Shown: in pieces, positions 9,350 to 17,249 of the stretch
Numbering within the stretch: position 1 is the first letter of the stretch
Layout of the letters: each line of letters opens with the position of its first letter
Assembly: GCA_964406445.1 (NCBI GenBank)
Contig: CAYORU010000016.1
Location: 1-64,000 of the forward strand
Direction of reading: 5' to 3'
Source of the DNA: SG8-30 sp964406445
GTDB lineage: Bacteria; Pseudomonadota; Gammaproteobacteria; Steroidobacterales; Steroidobacteraceae
Length of the DNA stretch: 64,000 nucleotides
Made by a program: the position numbers and the translations under genes
The notes under the pieces: generated by a model
What the model was told of the DNA's origin: nothing
Databases searched by the model: none
Seen by the model: the letters and a program-made list of their open reading frames with translations, nothing else

Positions 9350-9612
9350 GCGGCGGCGACGAGCTGTTCCAGTTCCCCTGCGACTTCCCGATCAAGGTGA
9401 TGGGCCGCGAGGGCGAGTCGTTCCGCTCGCTGACGCTCGCGATCGTCGAGCGACACGCCGGGCCGCTCTCGCCCGGTCAGATCACCGAGCGGCCGAGCGC
9501 GAAGGGCAACTTCGTCTCGATGACCTACACCATCCGCGCCGAGAGCCGCGCGCAGCTGGATGCGATCTACCAGGACCTGACCGCGAGCGGGGTGGTGCTG
9601 GTGGCGCTTTGA
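9346..9612 (+). CDS. ybeD: YbeD-family (DUF493) protein
   Basis: Small 88-residue protein of the YbeD/UPF0250 family, an ACT-like fold of unproven function that is nearly always encoded between dacA and lipB. FQFPCDFPIKVMGRE near the N-terminus, the middle RPSAKGNFVSMTYTI and the end IYQDLTASGVVLVAL match the family. ATG at 9346 overlaps the aminotransferase stop by four bases. It is the last gene of the plus-strand operon; lipB lies convergent across a repeat. Confidence 0.9.
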   Translation: MSGGDELFQFPCDFPIKVMGREGESFRSLTLAIVERHAGPLSPGQITERPSAKGNFVSMTYTIRAESRAQLDAIYQDLTASGVVLVAL

Positions 9613-9718
9613 GGAAGTGACCGGTGATCGGTGATCGGTGACCGGCCGAACCGGGCCGCGCCGATTGGTGAAGGGTCCGGCTGGTCACTGGTCACCGGTC
9701 ACTGATCACCGGACTTCC
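9613..9718. repeat. GTGATCGGTGACC-type inverted repeat between ybeD and lipB
   Basis: Low-complexity blocks of GGTGATC/GGTGACC units face each other: the left arm 9613-9645 begins GGAAGTGACCGGTGATCGG and the right arm about 9681-9718 is its imperfect reverse complement, ending GGACTTCC. About 35 bases separate the arms, so the RNA from either strand can fold into a long hairpin, plausibly a bidirectional terminator for the convergent genes. The lipB reading frame continues into the right arm and takes its last codons and stop from it. Confidence 0.75.
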
Positions 9719-10363
9719 TCTCATTCCCAGCGTCCGCGCCAGCCTCGGCGCCAATCGCGCCGCAACGTCCCGCAGCCCCAGCGTCACCCCCAGATCCGCG
9801 AGCCGCGTCACCTCGAGGCCCGCGTAGCCGCAGGGGTTGATCCGCGAGAACGGTTCGAGGTCGCCGTTCACGTTGAGCGCAAGCCCGTGGTAGCTGCCGC
9901 CGCGGCGCACGCGCAGGCCGATGCTCGCGAGCTTGCGCCCGCCGACGTAGACGCCGGGCGCGTCGCGCCGGCCGGCGGCCTCGATGCCGTGCTCGGCACA
10001 GAGTCCGATGACCGCCTGCTCGAGCGCGACCACCAGCTCGCGCACGCCGAGCTTCAGGCGGCGCAGGTCGAGGAGCGGATAGACGACGAGCTGGCCGGGG
10101 CCGTGGTAGGTCACCTGCCCGCCGCGGTCGATCTGCACCACCGGGATGTCGCCCGCGGCCAGCACGTGCTCGGCCTTGCCGGCCATGCCCTGGGTGAAGA
10201 CCGGCGGGTGCTCGAGGAACCAGACCTCGTCAGGTGTCTCCTCGCCGCGCGCGTCGGTGAAACGTTGCATCGCCCGCCAGGTGGGCTCGTACTCCACCCG
10301 CCCGAGCCAGCGGAAGGAGGGGACATTCCCTTCGAGTTTGTCGATGGCGGACACAGGGGACAT
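9692..10363 (-). CDS. lipB: Octanoyl-[acyl-carrier-protein]-protein N-octanoyltransferase
   Basis: Transfers octanoate from ACP to lipoyl domains, ahead of sulfur insertion by LipA. Family motifs are clear: WFLEHPPVFTQG, RGGQVTYHGPGQLVVYP, the catalytic lysine in GGRKLASIGLRV and the catalytic cysteine in INPCGYAG. The start is uncertain. Family homology begins at about FRWLGRVEYEP (10312 downward), immediately next to a GGGGACATTCCC repeat; the only ATG close by (10363) lies inside that repeat, and a GTG at 10297 is the alternative. The last residues (SPVISDR) are encoded by the other repeat. The core is intact, so the gene should be functional if translated. Confidence 0.92.
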   Translation of the reverse strand: MSPVSAIDKLEGNVPSFRWLGRVEYEPTWRAMQRFTDARGEETPDEVWFLEHPPVFTQGMAGKAEHVLAAGDIPVVQIDRGGQVTYHGPGQLVVYPLLDLRRLKLGVRELVVALEQAVIGLCAEHGIEAAGRRDAPGVYVGGRKLASIGLRVRRGGSYHGLALNVNGDLEPFSRINPCGYAGLEVTRLADLGVTLGLRDVAARLAPRLARTLGMRGSPVISDR

Positions 10364-10442
10364 TCCCTTCGAGTTTGTCGTTCGAGGCTGAGCTGTAGCC
10401 CAAATTCCGTGCTGCAACGACAAACTCGAAGGGAATGTCCCC
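10319..10442. repeat. Three copies of a 25-bp GGGGACATTCCC repeat; two form a perfect inverted pair
   Basis: The 25-bp unit starts GGGGACATTCCCTTCGAG and occurs at 10319-10343 (+), 10356-10380 (+) and, inverted, at 10418-10442. Copies two and three are perfect reverse complements flanking a 37-base loop, giving an 87-bp hairpin-forming element of REPIN/MITE type. The element sits between lipB and the OsmC gene and supplies the only upstream ATG for lipB. A related element with TTTGAG in place of TTCGAG lies at the assembly gap near 48.9 kb. Confidence 0.85.
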
Positions 10443-10447
10443 CTGCG

Positions 10448-10873
10448 TCAGGCGATCTCGAAGTCGAGGTGGCGCTCGGCGCTGAGCGAGTTGGAGATCA
10501 GGCAGACCTTCTCGGCCTTCTCGAGCAGCATTTTCGCGCGGGCCGGGTCGGCGCCCGGCGCGATGAGCCTCGCGCGGGTGTGGAAGCGGGTGAAGCGGCT
10601 CACGCCGTCCACCCGCTCGAGCTTGCCTTCCACCTCGGCCGAAAGGCTCTCCCACTTGAACTTGGAGGCGGCCGCGACGGCGCGGAAGCTCAGCACGAAG
10701 CAGTCGGCGATCGCGGCGGTGAGCAGCGTCTCGGGCGACCAGTAGCCGGGCGGGCCGTCGAACTCGGGCGGCGGCATCGAGGCGAGGTCCGGAAGGCCCT
10801 GCCCGGACAGCGTCACCTCGCCCTCCGCCGCGCAGCGGACGCCGACCTTGTAGACATGGGGAAACGGATGCAT
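10448..10873 (-). CDS. OsmC/Ohr-family protein
   Basis: OsmC-fold protein of 141 residues, a family of thiol peroxidases and related redox proteins acting on organic hydroperoxides. The two family cysteines are visible, in IADCFVLSF and in KVCLISNSL, and GYWSPETLLTAAIADC is a typical OsmC stretch. The ATG at 10873 is preceded by a GGGAGAGA ribosome site. It lies 23 bases after lipA on the same strand, so it may share the murU-lipA transcript. Sub-family (OsmC, Ohr or YhfA-like) cannot be fixed by eye. Confidence 0.85.
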   Translation of the reverse strand: MHPFPHVYKVGVRCAAEGEVTLSGQGLPDLASMPPPEFDGPPGYWSPETLLTAAIADCFVLSFRAVAAASKFKWESLSAEVEGKLERVDGVSRFTRFHTRARLIAPGADPARAKMLLEKAEKVCLISNSLSAERHLDFEIA

Positions 10874-10896
10874 CGTGAATCTCTCCCAGGCGGCGA

Positions 10897-11904
10897 TCAG
10901 GCGCGCGCGGCGCCGTCCAGCCCGCAGTTGTTGCGCTCGAGCGCGCGCTCGGCGCGGTAGCTCGAGCGGACCATCGGCCCGGAGACGCACTCGAGGAAGC
11001 CACGCGCGAGCGCCTGCTCGCGGTAGCCCTCGAACTCCTCGGGCGTGACGTAGCGCTGCACCGGCAGGTGGTTCGCGGTCGGCCGCAGATACTGGCCGAG
11101 GGTCAGGATGTCCACCCCCACCGCGCGCATGTCGTCCATCGCCGCGCGGATCTCGTCGCCGTTCTCGCCGAGGCCGAGCATGAGGCTCGTCTTGGTGAGC
11201 ACGCCGGGCCGGTGACGCTTGGCGTGCGCGAGCACGTCGAGCGTCTGGCGGTAGCCGGCGCGCGGGTCGCGCACCGGGTGCGTGAGGCGCTCGACCGTCT
11301 CGACGTTCTGCGCGAAGACCTCAAGGCCCGAGTCCACGACCGTCTCCACGTCGGCCAGCACGCCCTGGAAATCCGGCGTCAGCGCCTCGACGGCCGTCTC
11401 CGGGCTCGCGGCCTTGATGGCGCGCACCGTGGCGGCGAAGTGCGCGGCGCCGCCGTCCGGCAGGTCGTCGCGGTTCACCGAGGTCAGCACCACGTACTTC
11501 AAGCCCATCAGCACGACGGTGCGCGCGGCGTTCTCGGGCTCCTCGGCGTCGAGCCAGCCGCGCGGGTTGCCGGTGTCCACCGAGCAGAAGCGGCAGGCCC
11601 GCGTGCACACCGCGCCCATCAGCATCAGCGTCGCCGTGCCGGCGTTCCAGCACTCGCCGATGTTCGGGCACTTGGCCTCCTCGCAGACCGTGCTCAGGCG
11701 ATGCTCGCGCACCACGCCGCGCACGGCCTCGAAGCGCGCGCCCGCCGGCATCGGCGCGCGCAGCCAGCGCGGCTTGCCGCCCGGCACGAAGGGCTCGGCG
11801 GCCGCGCTGCGCTTGACGCCGTCGCGGATCGCGGTGAAGCCCTGCGGCGTCACGTACTTCTCGCCGCTCGAACGGCGGATCGGGATGCCCTTGAACTCGC
11901 TCAT
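10897..11904 (-). CDS. lipA: Lipoyl synthase (radical SAM)
   Basis: Inserts two sulfurs into octanoyl-lysine to make lipoate, using two [4Fe-4S] clusters. The auxiliary-cluster motif CEEAKCPNIGEC, the radical-SAM CTRACRFC and the C-terminal RSSYRAE serine ligand are all present, and the 335-residue length is typical. The ATG at 11904 overlaps the stop of murU by four bases, tying lipoate synthesis to the amgK-murU transcript. lipB, usually adjacent, is here separated from lipA by the OsmC gene and a repeat. Confidence 0.97.
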   Translation of the reverse strand: MSEFKGIPIRRSSGEKYVTPQGFTAIRDGVKRSAAAEPFVPGGKPRWLRAPMPAGARFEAVRGVVREHRLSTVCEEAKCPNIGECWNAGTATLMLMGAVCTRACRFCSVDTGNPRGWLDAEEPENAARTVVLMGLKYVVLTSVNRDDLPDGGAAHFAATVRAIKAASPETAVEALTPDFQGVLADVETVVDSGLEVFAQNVETVERLTHPVRDPRAGYRQTLDVLAHAKRHRPGVLTKTSLMLGLGENGDEIRAAMDDMRAVGVDILTLGQYLRPTANHLPVQRYVTPEEFEGYREQALARGFLECVSGPMVRSSYRAERALERNNCGLDGAARA

Positions 11905-12608
11905 GGCCCCATTGTACCGCCCGCCGGCCACGCCGGAGCGGGCAGTTCCCCGCGGCGCAACCGGGCGTCGAGTTCGGCGAGGCGTGCCGGCGTGCCGACG
12001 TCGAACCAGGCGCCGCGGTGATGCTCTCCGGTCGCCCGCCCGGCGGCGATCGCCGCGTCGATGAGCGGCGCCAGCGGGAATTTCCCCGCCGTACAGGACA
12101 CGAACAGCGCCGGGTGGTAGGCGCCGATGCCGGCGTAGGTGAGCCTGGCCTCGCCGCGCGTGAGCCGCCCCCCTTCGAGCGCGAAGTCGCCGCGCGGGTG
12201 GTGCGGCGGGTTGTCGACCATGACCAGGTGGGCGTGCGACCCCTCGGGAAGCGCGAGCCGGTCCAGCGGATAGTCGGTCCAGACGTCGCCGTTCACCACC
12301 AGGAACGGCCCGGGACCGAGGAAGTGAAGCGCCTTGTGGATGCCGCCGCCGGTCTCCAGCGCCTCGGCGCCCTCGTCGCTCCAGACGACCGAGAGCCCGT
12401 GGCGCGCGCCGTCACCGACGTGCTCGCGCAGCCGCGCGCCCTGCCAGGCGAGGTTGACGATCACCTCGCGGACGCCGGCCCGCGCGAGTGCGTGCAGGTG
12501 CCAGTCGATGAGCGCCATGCCGCCGACCTCGAGCAGCGGCTTCGGGCGGTCGTCGGTCAGCGGGCGCATCCGCTCGCCGCGCCCGGCGGCGAGCACGATC
12601 GCCCTCAC
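11901..12608 (-). CDS. murU: N-acetylmuramate-1-phosphate uridylyltransferase (MurU)
   Basis: Nucleotidyltransferase of the peptidoglycan recycling bypass, making UDP-MurNAc from MurNAc-1-phosphate. The 235-residue product opens with the sugar-nucleotide loop AIVLAAGRGERMRPLT and RPKPLLEVGG, and contains FLVVNGDVWTDYPLD and the C-terminal GAWFDVGTPARLAEL. GTG start at 12608, overlapping the amgK stop. A mannose-1-phosphate guanylyltransferase reading is less likely because amgK is coupled to it and lptD is divergent, as in Pseudomonas. Confidence 0.9.
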   Translation of the reverse strand: MRAIVLAAGRGERMRPLTDDRPKPLLEVGGMALIDWHLHALARAGVREVIVNLAWQGARLREHVGDGARHGLSVVWSDEGAEALETGGGIHKALHFLGPGPFLVVNGDVWTDYPLDRLALPEGSHAHLVMVDNPPHHPRGDFALEGGRLTRGEARLTYAGIGAYHPALFVSCTAGKFPLAPLIDAAIAAGRATGEHHRGAWFDVGTPARLAELDARLRRGELPAPAWPAGGTMGP

Positions 12609-13645
12609 GCCGCCGCCAGCGCGCGCGCCTGCGCGGCCTCGAAGGCCGGCACGAGACGCCTGCGGAAGAGATCGTCGAGGTCCGCGAGCTCGGCGAAGGC
12701 CCCGGTCACCTCGAGCGCGTAGTCGAGCACCAGCGGCAGGTCGCGCAGGTAGGAGGACTTGCCGTCGCGGTACCACAGGCGCGCGAAGATGCCGAGCACC
12801 TTGAGGTGGCGCTGCAGGCCCATCAGGTCGAAGTCGCGCAGGAAGCCCTCACGCGAGGCGACCATGGGCAGGCCCGCCGCGGCCGCCAGCCCGCGATACT
12901 CGTCCACCCACGACAGCACGCGCTCGCGCGGCCAGCGCACGTAGCAGTCCTTCAGCAGCGAGACGAGGTCGTAGGTCGCGGCGCCGACGGTGGCGTCCTG
13001 GAAGTCGAGCACGCCGGGGTTGTCGCGTTCCACGACCATCAGGTTGCGGGAGTGGTAGTCGCGATGCACGAGGACCGCCGGCTGCGCGAGCGCGGCGGCC
13101 TCGAGGAAGGCGAAGGCGCCGAGCACGACCTCCGTCTCCGCCTGCGAGAGTCCGATGCCGAGGTGGCGGGCGATGAACCACTCCGGCAGCAGCGACATCT
13201 CGCGGCGCAGCTGCGCGGCGTCGTAGCGCGGCAGGCCGGCGGTCGCGGCGAGCGGCGTCGCCTGCAGGCGCACCAGCATCGCGAGCGCGTCGGCGTACAG
13301 CCGGGCGGGGTCGGCGCCTTGGCGCAGCGCCGCGAGCATCTGCGTCGAGCCGAGATCCGACATCAGCAGGAAGCCCTGCGCGGGATCCTCCGCGATCACC
13401 TTCGGCACGTGCACGCCCTGCGCGCCGAGCAGCGTGGCGACCCGCAGGTAGGGCCGCACGTCCTCCTGCTCCGGCGGCGCGTCCATGGCGACCCAGGTCC
13501 GCCCGCCCGCGTAGGCGCGGAAGTAGCGCCTGAAGCTCGCGTCGGCGGACGCCGGCTCGACGCGCTCCGGCGCGCGGCCGAGGGCGCCCGCGAGCCATTC
13601 GGTGAGGCGCTCGAGGCGCGGGTCGGGGGCTTTCGGTGGGGACAT
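12605..13645 (-). CDS. amgK: N-acetylmuramate/N-acetylglucosamine kinase (AmgK)
   Basis: APH-fold sugar kinase that phosphorylates the anomeric position of MurNAc and GlcNAc released from recycled wall, feeding MurU and bypassing de novo UDP-MurNAc synthesis. The 346-residue protein shows the catalytic loop VLVHRDYHSRNLM and the metal-binding LDFQDATVGAATYDLVSLL. ATG at 13645; the 71-base gap to the divergent lptD must hold both promoters. No N-terminal export signal is seen, as expected for a cytoplasmic enzyme. Confidence 0.9.
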   Translation of the reverse strand: MSPPKAPDPRLERLTEWLAGALGRAPERVEPASADASFRRYFRAYAGGRTWVAMDAPPEQEDVRPYLRVATLLGAQGVHVPKVIAEDPAQGFLLMSDLGSTQMLAALRQGADPARLYADALAMLVRLQATPLAATAGLPRYDAAQLRREMSLLPEWFIARHLGIGLSQAETEVVLGAFAFLEAAALAQPAVLVHRDYHSRNLMVVERDNPGVLDFQDATVGAATYDLVSLLKDCYVRWPRERVLSWVDEYRGLAAAAGLPMVASREGFLRDFDLMGLQRHLKVLGIFARLWYRDGKSSYLRDLPLVLDYALEVTGAFAELADLDDLFRRRLVPAFEAAQARALAAA

Positions 13646-13716
13646 CGGGAGGGGACGCGACCGGGGGCGACATTATAGACTTGCGGCTCGCCCGGACAGC
13701 CTGCAAGCCCAGTGCG

Positions 13717-15915
13717 TTGAAGCTCCTCCCCCACTCGCTGCTCCTGGTCGCGCTCGCGACCCTGCCGCGCGCCGCCGCGGCCGAGGACTGCGGCCCGCCG
13801 CCCGCCGACCCGGCGGCCGCGGCCGGGCCGCCGGCCGGCGAAGCGGATCCCGGCTCGCGCCCGATCGAGATCACGAGCGACGGCGCCGAGCTGTCGCGCG
13901 CCGGCGAAGGCCGCCTGCTGGGCCACGTGGTGGTGCGCCAGGGCGACCGCACCCTGACCGCCGACACCGCGAGCTTCAACGCCGAGACCCGCGACTTCGA
14001 GGTCGAGGGCGCGGTCGAGTACCGCGACCCGCGCCTGCGCGTGGGCGGCGACAGCGGCAGCTGGAACGGCACCGAGGGCGGCGTGTTCACCGGCACAGAG
14101 TTCGAGCTGCCCGAGCGGCCGGCGCGCGGCACCGCCGGCGAGCTGCGCCTGTCGCCGCAGGGCGACCTCGGCCTGCGCGACGTGATGTTCACGACCTGCC
14201 CGGCGGGCAACGACGACTGGCTGCTGCGCGCAGGCGCCATCGACATCGATCGCCAGGCCCAGCAGGGCACCGGGCGCAACGTGCGCCTCGAGTTCCTCGG
14301 GGTGCCGCTGCTGTACCTGCCCTGGATCTCCTTTCCCGCGGGCCCTGCGCGCCAGTCCGGCTTCCTGTTCCCGAGCATCGGCACCTCGTCGCGCAACGGC
14401 TTCACCGTCGGCGTGCCCTACTACTTCAACCTCGCGACCCACTACGACGCGACCCTGGAGCCGCGGTTCCTCAGCCGGCGCGGCGTCGGGCTCGACGGCC
14501 GCTTCCGCTACCTGACGGAGCGAAGCCAGGGCCAGCTCGAGGGCAGCCTCCTGCCGGGCGACGACCTCGCCGGCGACGACCGCAGCTACCTCAGGCTCGA
14601 TCACCGGACGGACGTCACGCGCCGGCTGCGGTTCACGGCTGCCGGCGAGAACGCGAGCGACAACAAGTACTTCGAGGACTTCCGCAGCGGCGTCGAGGGC
14701 ACCAGCGTCACGCACCTCGAGCGCCGGGCGCGGCTCGAGTGGCTCGGGCGAGGCTTGCGCGTGCAGGCGCTGGTGCAGGACTTCCAGGTCATCGACGAGC
14801 GCATCGATCCGCTCGACCGGCCGTACGCCCGGCTGCCGTCGATCGGCGCCAAGGGCCGCTGGCCGCTCGGCGGCGGACTGCAGGCAGAGCTCGACGGCGA
14901 GGCCGCCTACTTCGACCGCAACGCCGGCGTGACCGGTGCGCGCCTGGACCTGTCCCCGCGGCTGTCGCTCAGGCTCGGCGGCGCCGGCTGGTTCGTCTCG
15001 CCCTCGGTCGCCTGGAGCTACGCGGGTTACGCGCTCGACGACCTGGCGCCGGGCGAAGACGAGTCGCCGAGCGTCAACGCGCCCATCGTCGCGGTGGATG
15101 CGGGGCTCGTGTTCGATCGCGACGCGACGGCCGATGGCCGCCTGACCCAGACGCTCGAGCCGCGCGTGCTCTATACCTACATCCCGTTTCGCGAGCAGTC
15201 CGGCCTGCCGGTCTTCGACAGCGGCCTGCCCGATCTCGACCTCGTGCAGCTTTTCCGCAGCAACCGGTACGTGGGCGGCGACCGCCTCGGCGACGCGAAC
15301 CAGCTCGCCTGGGGCGTCACGAGCCGGCTCCTGCAGACTGCCTCGGGCCGCCAGTTCCTCGCGGCGACCGTCGGCCAGAAGGTGTACTTCGAGTCCCCGC
15401 GCGTGACCCTCGAGGGCGAGGAGCCGGAGCGGCGGGCGAGTTCCGACGTGGTCGGCGAGCTCGAGCTGAACGCCTACCGCAACTGGTCGGTGCGGCTCGC
15501 GACCCAGTTCGACACCGACGCCTCGAGCACCGTCTTCTCCCGCTTCGGGGTGCAGTACCGGGCGGGCCGCGACAAGGTCGCGAACATCGGCTACCGCTAC
15601 CGCGCCGGCCGCATCGCGCAGTGGGAGGCCTCGGCCGCCTGGCGCCTGTCCCCCCGCTGGAGCGTGTTCGGCAGCCAGGTCTACTCGACGCGCGACAGCC
15701 AGGGCATCGACTCCTTCCTCGGGGTCGAGTACGCCTCCTGCTGCTGGCGGCTGCGCGTGGTCGGCCGGCGCTATCTCTCGAACCGCACCGGCGAGCAGGA
15801 CAGCTCGGTCACCGTCCAGCTGGAACTGAACGGGCTCTCGTCGGTCGGAACCACCGATGCTTTCCTGGAACGCCGCATTCGTGGATACTCCGGCGACCCG
15901 GAATCCCCGCCCTGA
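13717..15915 (+). CDS. lptD: LPS-assembly protein LptD
   Basis: Outer-membrane beta-barrel that inserts lipopolysaccharide into the outer leaflet with LptE. TTG at 13717 gives a good signal peptide (KLLPHSLLLVALATLPRAAAA), so I prefer it to starts further upstream; the product is then 732 residues. The N-terminal OstA/jellyroll region is at about 45-140. The cysteines of the two essential disulfides are all present: C25, C161 in TTCPAGNDDW, and C675-C676 in YASCCWRL, matching E. coli C31, C173, C724 and C725. Confidence 0.95.
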   Translation: MKLLPHSLLLVALATLPRAAAAEDCGPPPADPAAAAGPPAGEADPGSRPIEITSDGAELSRAGEGRLLGHVVVRQGDRTLTADTASFNAETRDFEVEGAVEYRDPRLRVGGDSGSWNGTEGGVFTGTEFELPERPARGTAGELRLSPQGDLGLRDVMFTTCPAGNDDWLLRAGAIDIDRQAQQGTGRNVRLEFLGVPLLYLPWISFPAGPARQSGFLFPSIGTSSRNGFTVGVPYYFNLATHYDATLEPRFLSRRGVGLDGRFRYLTERSQGQLEGSLLPGDDLAGDDRSYLRLDHRTDVTRRLRFTAAGENASDNKYFEDFRSGVEGTSVTHLERRARLEWLGRGLRVQALVQDFQVIDERIDPLDRPYARLPSIGAKGRWPLGGGLQAELDGEAAYFDRNAGVTGARLDLSPRLSLRLGGAGWFVSPSVAWSYAGYALDDLAPGEDESPSVNAPIVAVDAGLVFDRDATADGRLTQTLEPRVLYTYIPFREQSGLPVFDSGLPDLDLVQLFRSNRYVGGDRLGDANQLAWGVTSRLLQTASGRQFLAATVGQKVYFESPRVTLEGEEPERRASSDVVGELELNAYRNWSVRLATQFDTDASSTVFSRFGVQYRAGRDKVANIGYRYRAGRIAQWEASAAWRLSPRWSVFGSQVYSTRDSQGIDSFLGVEYASCCWRLRVVGRRYLSNRTGEQDSSVTVQLELNGLSSVGTTDAFLERRIRGYSGDPESPP

Positions 15916-15925
15916 CCGGTTCCCC

Positions 15926-17227
15926 ATGAAGACCCAGACCCTGCTGCTGGCCGCCGTGCTGGCTCTCGGCGCGCCCGAGGCGCCCGCGCAGACCCGCGAG
16001 CTGTCCGCCACCGGCGCGCAGCTCGACAAGATCGTCGCCGTCGTCAACGACGGCGTGGTGCTGCAGAGCGAGGTGGACAACCAGGTCGGCCTGATCATGG
16101 CGCGGCTGCGCGAGCAAGGCGGGCAGATGCCGCCGGAACGGGTGCTCCGCCAGCAGGTCCTCGAGCGCCTGGTGCTGCAGGAGATCCAGCTGCAGCGCGC
16201 CAAGCGGCTCGGCGTGACGGTCTCCGACGAGATGCTGAACGCCGGCCTGCGCGACGTCGCCCGGCGCAACAACGTGCCCTTCGACCAGATGCCGGCGCTG
16301 CTCGCCACGCAGGGCATGGACTACGCGACCTACCGCGACGACATGCGCCGCGAGATGACGCTCACGCTGCTGCGCCAGCGCGACGTGCTGCCGCGGATCT
16401 ACGTGTCCCCGCGCGAGCTCGACCAGGCGCTGGAGCGCGAGTCCTCGCAGTCGGGCCGCAACGTCGAGTACGACGTTTCGCACATCCTGCTGGCCCTGCC
16501 GGAATCGGCGACGGTCGACGAGATCGCCGCCGTCGAGCGGCGCGCCGAGGACGTCCACCGGCGCGCCGCGGCGGGCGAGGACTTCGGCCAGCTGGCGCTC
16601 TCCTTCTCGCAGGCGCAGTCGGCCCTCGAGCGCGGCAAGCTCGGCTGGCGCCGCGCCGAGCAGCTGCCGCAGTTCATCGCCGAGGAGGTCGAAAGGCTCG
16701 AGCCGGGGCAGGTGTCCCGCCCCATGCGCACGCCGACCGGCTTCCACATCGTGCGGCTCGACGGCGAGCGCGGCGGAGACGCGCCGATGATGGTCGAGCA
16801 GGTGCGGGCGCGGCACATCCTGCTGCGCCCGACCGAGGTGCAGGACGACGCGACCACGCGGCAGCGGCTGTCGGACCTGCGCGAGCGCATCCTCGCCGGC
16901 GAGGACTTCGGCGCGCTGGCGAGCGTGACGTCGGAGGACCCCGGGTCGGCGACGCAGGGCGGCGACCTCGGCTGGACCGGGCCCGGGACCTTCGTGCCGC
17001 AGTTCGAGCAGGTGCTGAACGGCCTCGAGGAAGGCGAGCTCAGCGAGCCCTTCCGCACCCAGTTCGGTTGGCACATCGTTCAGCTGATGGGCAAGCGGGT
17101 CCACGACCAGAGCGACGAGGTGCTCCGTCAGCGCGTCTTCTCCGCCCTGCGCGAGGGCAAGGTGGACGAGGAGACCGAGCTCTGGCTGCGGCGGCTGCGC
17201 GACGACGCCTTCGTCGAGTACCGCTAG
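15926..17227 (+). CDS. surA: Periplasmic chaperone and peptidyl-prolyl isomerase SurA
   Basis: Chaperone for outer-membrane proteins, including LptD. The 433-residue product has a signal peptide (MKTQTLLLAAVLALGAPEAPA), the SurA N-domain (DKIVAVVNDGVVLQSEVDNQV), and two parvulin domains at about 175-275 and 285-385 with repeated FGQLALSFSQ and FGALASVTSEDPGSATQGGDLGW motifs, then a short C-terminal helix. It starts 10 bases after lptD and is followed by pdxA, the conserved order. Confidence 0.96.
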   Translation: MKTQTLLLAAVLALGAPEAPAQTRELSATGAQLDKIVAVVNDGVVLQSEVDNQVGLIMARLREQGGQMPPERVLRQQVLERLVLQEIQLQRAKRLGVTVSDEMLNAGLRDVARRNNVPFDQMPALLATQGMDYATYRDDMRREMTLTLLRQRDVLPRIYVSPRELDQALERESSQSGRNVEYDVSHILLALPESATVDEIAAVERRAEDVHRRAAAGEDFGQLALSFSQAQSALERGKLGWRRAEQLPQFIAEEVERLEPGQVSRPMRTPTGFHIVRLDGERGGDAPMMVEQVRARHILLRPTEVQDDATTRQRLSDLRERILAGEDFGALASVTSEDPGSATQGGDLGWTGPGTFVPQFEQVLNGLEEGELSEPFRTQFGWHIVQLMGKRVHDQSDEVLRQRVFSALREGKVDEETELWLRRLRDDAFVEYR

Positions 17228-17249
17228 CCCCGGCGCCCGGGGTGGGCTG

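Noticed and set aside
10364..10423. A 20-residue N-terminal extension of LipB starting at 10423
   Set aside because: Encoded entirely in the repeat element and its loop and without family similarity, so I started the CDS at the nearer ATG and noted the GTG alternative.
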